Shown piece by piece: positions 13,908 through 17,135 of a DNA stretch of 17,135 nt. The stretch is from the NCBI GenBank assembly GCA_019419895.1, contig JAHZIE010000054.1, forward strand, positions 1 through 17,135. The letters are read 5' to 3'. Every line of letters starts with the position of its first letter. Positions within the stretch are counted from its first letter, which is position 1. Origin of the DNA: Clostridiales bacterium (GTDB lineage: Bacteria; Bacillota; Clostridia; Oscillospirales; Acutalibacteraceae). Under the pieces are notes generated by a model, which had not been told where the DNA came from, made no database searches, and worked only from the letters and a program-made list of their open reading frames with translations. The position numbers were made by a program, and so were the translations under genes.

Positions 13908-15704
13908 TTATTCCCTCGCCTTTCCGTAATTTTCCAACTGCTGCTGTGTCCTCCACAGCCTTTGATATACGCCGTTCTTATTTACAAGCTCCTCGTGGGT
14001 CCCATCTTCCACAATCCTTCCCTTATCCAGTACATAGATGTGGTCGGCCTTTGCCACATTTGCCAGACGGTGGGAAATGAGAATAACAGTTTTGCTTTTT
14101 GCCAGCTCGTGAATCTGTTCCATGATGTCATTTTCACTTTCCACATCAATATTAGAGGTTGCCTCGTCAAAAATATATATGGGACTGTTGTGCAGAAGCG
14201 CCCTTGCGAGAGCAAGCCGCTGGCACTGTCCACCCGAAAGATTAGAGGCTTTTTCAAGCAGCGCTGTATCAAGTCCCTGTTCACTCCTTAAAAAAGAAGC
14301 GAGCCTGGTTTGCTCCAGCACTCTCCAAAGCTCCTCGTCAGAAGCGTTCGCCTTTCCCATAAGGAGATTGCCCCGGACTGTGCCTTTAAATAAGTAACTG
14401 TTGTGACTGATATATGTCATATTCATCATCAAGCTGTTCTCATGGATTTCCCTCAAAGGAACCCCTCCGACAGAAATCTCCCCAGTATATCCCCTATTCC
14501 TTCCCATGAGAATTGAGGCAATGGTCGATTTTCCACAGCCGCTCTCTCCCACCAGGGCGGTAAAACTCCCCTTAGGGAAGGATAGAGCGATACCATGAAG
14601 AATCTCTCTGTCCTCCTCATAGGAAAAATGTAAATCGCGGCATACTATCTCACAGTTGTTCGGAACGCTTTCAGAAATCCGCCGCTGCTCCTCCGGCAAA
14701 TCCAACAACTTGAATATCTTCTCACTGGCCGCCATGCCATTCATAGCGATATGGAAAAAACTGCCCAACTGCCGCATGGGAATAAAAAAATCGGCCGAGA
14801 GCAAAATGATGAGGATGCATCCGGAAAGGCTGACCCTGCCCGCGCCATACTGCGTGACCGCCATGACGATTCCCAGCGCCGCCCCCCCGTAGGCCACCAG
14901 ATCCATGATGCTGATGGAATTGAGCTGCATGGTCAGCACCTTCATGGTGATCTTCCGGAACTTTTCCGCCTCCCAATTCATTTCTTCATTCTTAAATTGA
15001 TCCGCCTGGTAGATTTTCAGGGTCGTCAACCCCTGCAGGTTCTCCAAAAAAGAATCTCCCAACGCCGTATACTGCTCCCAATACTTGGAAAGCAGTTTTT
15101 TCGCCCAAGTCTGCACCGCCGCTATAGCAACAGGAATCAGCGGAACACAGACAAGCAGGACAACCGCTGACGGAAAATTCACCATGCTCAAAAGGAGGAA
15201 CAGCGTCAGCGGCGCCAGCATACTATAAAAAAATTGAGGTAGATAGGCGCCAAAATAGGTTTCCAGCTGATCGACCCCTTCTACCGCAACCTGCACCACC
15301 TCAGAAGTCTGAACCCGTTCCTTATAAGCTGCTCCCAGCCGAAGCAGCTTTTGATAAATCCTCTCCCTGAGCGTCTTTTTAACCGCTCTGGAAGACAAGT
15401 ATCCCATTCTGGAAGCGCCGGCCGTACACCCAAAACGTATAACCACGGATACCAGCAGAACAACCGCCGCCATAGTAATCCGGCGCGGTCCTGCCTGCCT
15501 GAAAAACAACTCCTCCAGCAGATTGGCGACGCTGAACATCATGGCAATATTTGCCGCCAGAGAGCACCACTGAAAAATGACATTCCCAGCAATATATTTT
15601 TTCGCTTCTCTTACCGTCCCAATGAGACGCTTATTGAGCATCATATTTTTCGCCCGCCTTTTGTTTTCATATAAAATTGACTGATTGGTGGGAAGTTCTT
15701 CCAT
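13908..15704 (-). CDS. ABC exporter half-transporter, CydD-like
   Basis: A 598-residue fused membrane-ATPase protein. VEGVDQLETYFGAYLPQFFY (141-160) is the CydD-type signature in the membrane domain. The ATPase domain shows Walker A GESGCGKST (386-394), signature LSGGQ (489-493), Walker B IYIFDEA (509-515) and H-loop ISHR (543-546). The Q-loop glutamine is replaced: the text is YISHNSYLF with His434 where VPQ is usual, suggesting an asymmetric ATPase pair. ATG 15704 lies 18 nt after the UAA that closes the upstream regulator frame; the ribosome binding site is weak (AGGAA close to ATG), and Met21/Met22 are possible alternative starts. The first 20 residues are hydrophilic and not clearly part of the fold. 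The substrate is inferred only from CydDC likeness. Confidence 0.85.
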   Translation of the reverse strand: MEELPTNQSILYENKRRAKNMMLNKRLIGTVREAKKYIAGNVIFQWCSLAANIAMMFSVANLLEELFFRQAGPRRITMAAVVLLVSVVIRFGCTAGASRMGYLSSRAVKKTLRERIYQKLLRLGAAYKERVQTSEVVQVAVEGVDQLETYFGAYLPQFFYSMLAPLTLFLLLSMVNFPSAVVLLVCVPLIPVAIAAVQTWAKKLLSKYWEQYTALGDSFLENLQGLTTLKIYQADQFKNEEMNWEAEKFRKITMKVLTMQLNSISIMDLVAYGGAALGIVMAVTQYGAGRVSLSGCILIILLSADFFIPMRQLGSFFHIAMNGMAASEKIFKLLDLPEEQRRISESVPNNCEIVCRDLHFSYEEDREILHGIALSFPKGSFTALVGESGCGKSTIASILMGRNRGYTGEISVGGVPLREIHENSLMMNMTYISHNSYLFKGTVRGNLLMGKANASDEELWRVLEQTRLASFLRSEQGLDTALLEKASNLSGGQCQRLALARALLHNSPIYIFDEATSNIDVESENDIMEQIHELAKSKTVILISHRLANVAKADHIYVLDKGRIVEDGTHEELVNKNGVYQRLWRTQQQLENYGKARE

Positions 15705-15722
15705 TTCCTATTTTCCCGCATT

Positions 15723-16091
15723 TTATTCCTTTTTCCCCGCCAAAAGCTTCAGCGCTTCATAGCTTTCCCTGCTGACCGCATGCTCCATGCGTCAGGCATC
15801 ATCCGCAGCTGTCTGACGATCCAGTCACAGTTCGATCAGAAGGTTCTGAAAGGTTTGATGCCGTTCATAAGTCTCTTCGGCAATCTTTTTTCCGGCTAGG
15901 GTGAGATGGATTTCGTGCCCCTCGTCCATAAACAAATATCCTTCCCCTTCCAGTTCTTTCAGAGCAATGGAAACCGTCGGACACGAAACGCCAAGTTTTT
16001 CCGCGACATCCGCTCCTCTGGCCGTCTCACCATGCCGCTGCAAAATATAGATGGTTTTTAAATAATTCTCAACCGTCTTTTTCTGCTTCAT
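15723..16091 (-). pseudogene. DtxR/MntR-family metal-dependent regulator interrupted by two in-frame UGA codons
   Basis: The frame opens at ATG 16091 and encodes a winged helix: GADVAEKLGVSCPTVSIALKE is the HTH and YLFMDEGHEIHLTLAGKKIAEE the wing, followed by ERHQTF with the metal-ligand His. A TGA at 15827-15825 ends the first product at 88 residues. In the same frame the rest of the family sequence continues (LDRQTAADDA, then RMEHAVSRESYEALKLLAGKK), with a second TGA at 15794-15792 and a proper TAA at 15725-15723. The restored length, 122 residues, is normal for short DtxR members. The first UGA sits where the family has Gly (L-G-V-D). The second sits at the Cys/Glu metal ligand of DA-C-R-x-EH (DtxR Cys102, MntR Glu99). 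The 88-residue product would keep DNA binding but lose most metal and dimer contacts. Fresh pseudogene, error or recoding. Confidence 0.8.
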
Positions 16092-16393
16092 TCGGCATTA
16101 TCCGCCCCTTCCCATATGTTCTGTGTCTCATGCCCGAACCATAAGCTGAGTATGAATTGATTCGCATCTCTTTCAATGGACGGCCTCAATCATCCGCCGT
16201 TTTTCATGGATTCTACCCCTTATCACCAATGATTCCATATTTCGCTGGAAACACAGTTTTTATTCCCACAACCTTTTCTGATCATTCTGCCGCACAACAA
16301 CTAGATTCATCTAACCAGTAAGATAAAAAATATGGAAATCCCAATTTATCCGGGTAAACTAAATAACAACAAACGGTTCAGAGTTCTCCTAGG
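16092..16393 (-). other. Long leader of the regulator-ABC-ygbA operon
   Basis: About 310 nt separate the predicted transcription start (near 16404) from the regulator ATG. I see no known riboswitch. Two tiny frames on the minus strand (16 codons beginning MNLVVV and 21 codons beginning MESLVIRG) have no good ribosome binding sites. A second partial box TTAGTTTACC lies near its upstream end. Role unclear. Confidence 0.35.
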
Positions 16394-16407
16394 TTAGTTT
16401 TAACTAA
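16394..16407. promoter_or_regulatory. DtxR/MntR-type operator at the operon promoter
   Basis: TTAGTT-TT-AACTAA, two perfect 6-bp arms, part of a wider AGGTTAGTTTTAACTAATTA text that resembles the TTAGGTTA-type boxes of DtxR-family regulators. It begins 3 nt downstream of the -10 box and covers the transcription start, a typical repression site. Autoregulation by the downstream DtxR-type gene is the natural inference. Confidence 0.6.
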
Positions 16408-16410
16408 TTA

Positions 16411-16439
16411 AATTTATCACAGCTTTTTTCTTTTGTCAA
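16411..16439 (-). promoter_or_regulatory. Promoter of the regulator-ABC-ygbA operon
   Basis: The minus strand shows a perfect TTGACA (16439-16434), a 17-nt spacer and TAAATT (16416-16411), a -10 with two mismatches. It is followed at once by the DtxR-type palindrome. Confidence 0.6.
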
Positions 16440-16780
16440 GCTGCTCCCTTCTTTCAAAGGGAATAGACAAAAAAATTTTTTGAATCCTATCATCTCACTC
16501 GGTCATTTTCCTTTTTCCCCTGCCTAGCTTTTTGTTTTCCTTATCCTCTTCTTTTTTCATCTTCCATCCCCTAAAAAATAAGCTACAGTAAAATCTCCCG
16601 GTCCGGAAAAACAGATTTTGAAATTCATTTTTATTCTTTCTAGTTCCATGATTTTGTTCCAACAAAATAGCATCTTTCCGCCTCCGGCAGGACACAATCA
16701 AAACCATTAGCCAACAAGCAGTTTACTAATGGCTCTGGAAGGATAGTGAGGGGATGTCATTGCATCACTACTATCACAGG
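16440..16780. other. AT-rich gap between operon promoter and tnpA remnant
   Basis: No gene recognised; a lysine-rich minus-strand frame of 70 codons (16707-16495) lacks a binding site and looks spurious. Inverted repeats are ATTTTGTT-CC-AACAAAAT (16651-16668), the A7T6 tract at 16468-16482, and CCATTAG (16704-16710) with CTAATGG (16726-16732). The last pair, followed on the minus strand by TTTT, could be a weak terminator or IS end structure for the tnpA remnant. Confidence 0.4.
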
Positions 16781-16799
16781 CAGCCGCTAAAAGCGGCTG
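16781..16799. repeat. Perfect hairpin at the 3' end of tnpA, candidate IS200/IS605 right-end structure
   Basis: CAGCCGCT (16781-16788) and AGCGGCTG (16792-16799) form an 8-bp stem with a 3-nt loop that overlaps the tnpA stop codon. IS200/IS605 elements are bounded by subterminal hairpins recognised by TnpA as single strands, so this may be the right-end hairpin; the exact cleavage site is not determinable here. Confidence 0.55.
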
Positions 16800-17135
16800 T
16801 TTTCTTTTGCCTGCTTCCTCTTGCTGCCCGTAAACGGGTCTATGTATTCCTTGAGTGTGATCTGGTCACTTGCCAAATCTTCCTCCAGCTGATTTTGTAT
16901 GTACTCCTCGATCATCTTCGCGTTTTTTCCTACCGTATCCACAAAGTATCCCCGACACCAGAAATTTCCGCTCCCGTATTTGTACTTCAGATTCGCGCGC
17001 CTGTCTAAGATCATCAGGGCGCTTTTGCTCTTGAGCGTCCCCACAAACTGTGCTATACTCATCTACGTTCGGATACTCACCTGAAGATGGATGTGGTCGG
17101 GGCACGCCTCCCCTCGATGATTTCCACTTCCATCT
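16787..17135 (-). pseudogene. tnpA: IS200/IS605-family transposase TnpA, decayed and partial at right edge
   Basis: The Y1 HUH transposase moves single-stranded DNA. Seen on the minus strand are MEVEIIEG (frame 1, near 17133), then in a second frame ACPDHIHLQVSI with the HUH pair HIH, a TAG stop at 17065-17063, and after it MSIAQFVGTLKSKSALMI, RRANLKYKYGSGNFWCRGYFVDTVG and EEYIQNQLEEDL with the expected catalytic Tyr, ending at TAG 16787. The break between EG and ACPDH lies in a GGGG run and is repaired by adding one G. The TAG replaces a residue of the usual SIPPK text. With a frameshift and a nonsense codon the copy should be inactive. The first part of the gene lies beyond the window. Confidence 0.87.

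Noticed and set aside
15765..15794. Hairpin at the second UGA as a bacterial SECIS element
   Set aside because: The stem starts at or inside the UGA itself, so its loop is only some 6-9 nt away, much closer than known bacterial SECIS loops; the hairpin is also explained by the codons of the conserved RMEHA text.
15723..16091. Global reassignment of UGA to an amino acid in this genome
   Set aside because: UGA acts as a normal stop for several intact genes here, such as the URO-D-fold gene (6030-6032), the GyrI-like gene (10277) and the CydC-like gene (12245-12247).
16495..16707. Minus-strand frame of 70 codons
   Set aside because: Low-complexity lysine/glutamate-rich text, no ribosome binding site, overlaps AT-rich promoter-proximal DNA.
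1..17135. CRISPR arrays, tRNA or rRNA genes, toxin-antitoxin pairs, phage genes
   Set aside because: No regularly spaced repeats, cloverleaf patterns or matching proteins were seen on either strand.

Overview
The window looks like the chromosome of a gut-type Gram-positive anaerobe, most likely a Lachnospiraceae-like Clostridia. The basis is moderate GC, AGGAGG-type ribosome binding sites, consensus sigma-A promoters, and protein types common in that group: a CsoR/CopA copper module, an AraC regulator beside a URO-D-fold protein, a CydDC-like exporter and a GyrI-like protein. Genus cannot be fixed from the sequence. No tRNA, rRNA, CRISPR or prophage was seen.

Layout. (1) 1-2567: one long minus-strand gene runs off the left edge. 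It encodes a right-handed beta-helix protein that resembles glycoside hydrolases and has the start of a PDZ-like domain. Behind it lie a good promoter and a cluster of palindromes. (2) 2500-5562: a minus-strand copper operon in the order promoter, CsoR operator, copA (with a CopZ-like tail), csoR, terminator. copA carries a frameshift between its phosphorylation domain and its nucleotide-binding domain. (3) 5563-8000: a divergent pair, a URO-D/methyltransferase-fold protein (minus) and an AraC-type regulator (plus). (4) 8256-10277: three plus-strand genes: an Sfp-type phosphopantetheinyl transferase, endonuclease III and a GyrI-like protein. (5) 10831-11496: a minus-strand PHP-domain phosphoesterase. 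(6) 11901-16439: a minus-strand operon reading promoter with DtxR-like box, DtxR/MntR-type regulator, CydD-like ABC half, CydC-like ABC half, YgbA-like cysteine-rich protein. The last three are translationally tight (4-nt gap, then a 1-nt TGATG overlap). (7) 16700-17135: a decayed IS200/IS605 tnpA that runs off the right edge.

How the genes work together. The copper module is self-contained: CsoR should sense Cu(I) and release the operator just downstream of the copA promoter, allowing export. The regulator-ABC-YgbA operon joins three functions linked elsewhere to metal, thiol or heme balance and nitrosative stress, so a shared stress role is plausible but inferred.

The most unusual observation is that the DtxR-type regulator is interrupted by two in-frame UGA codons, while the frame otherwise stays intact to a natural UAA 18 nt before the ABC gene. 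The second UGA falls exactly on the family's metal-ligand position. Pseudogenisation is the simplest reading. Three loci in this window (copA, the DtxR-type gene, tnpA) are disrupted, so base-calling or assembly error should be excluded first.
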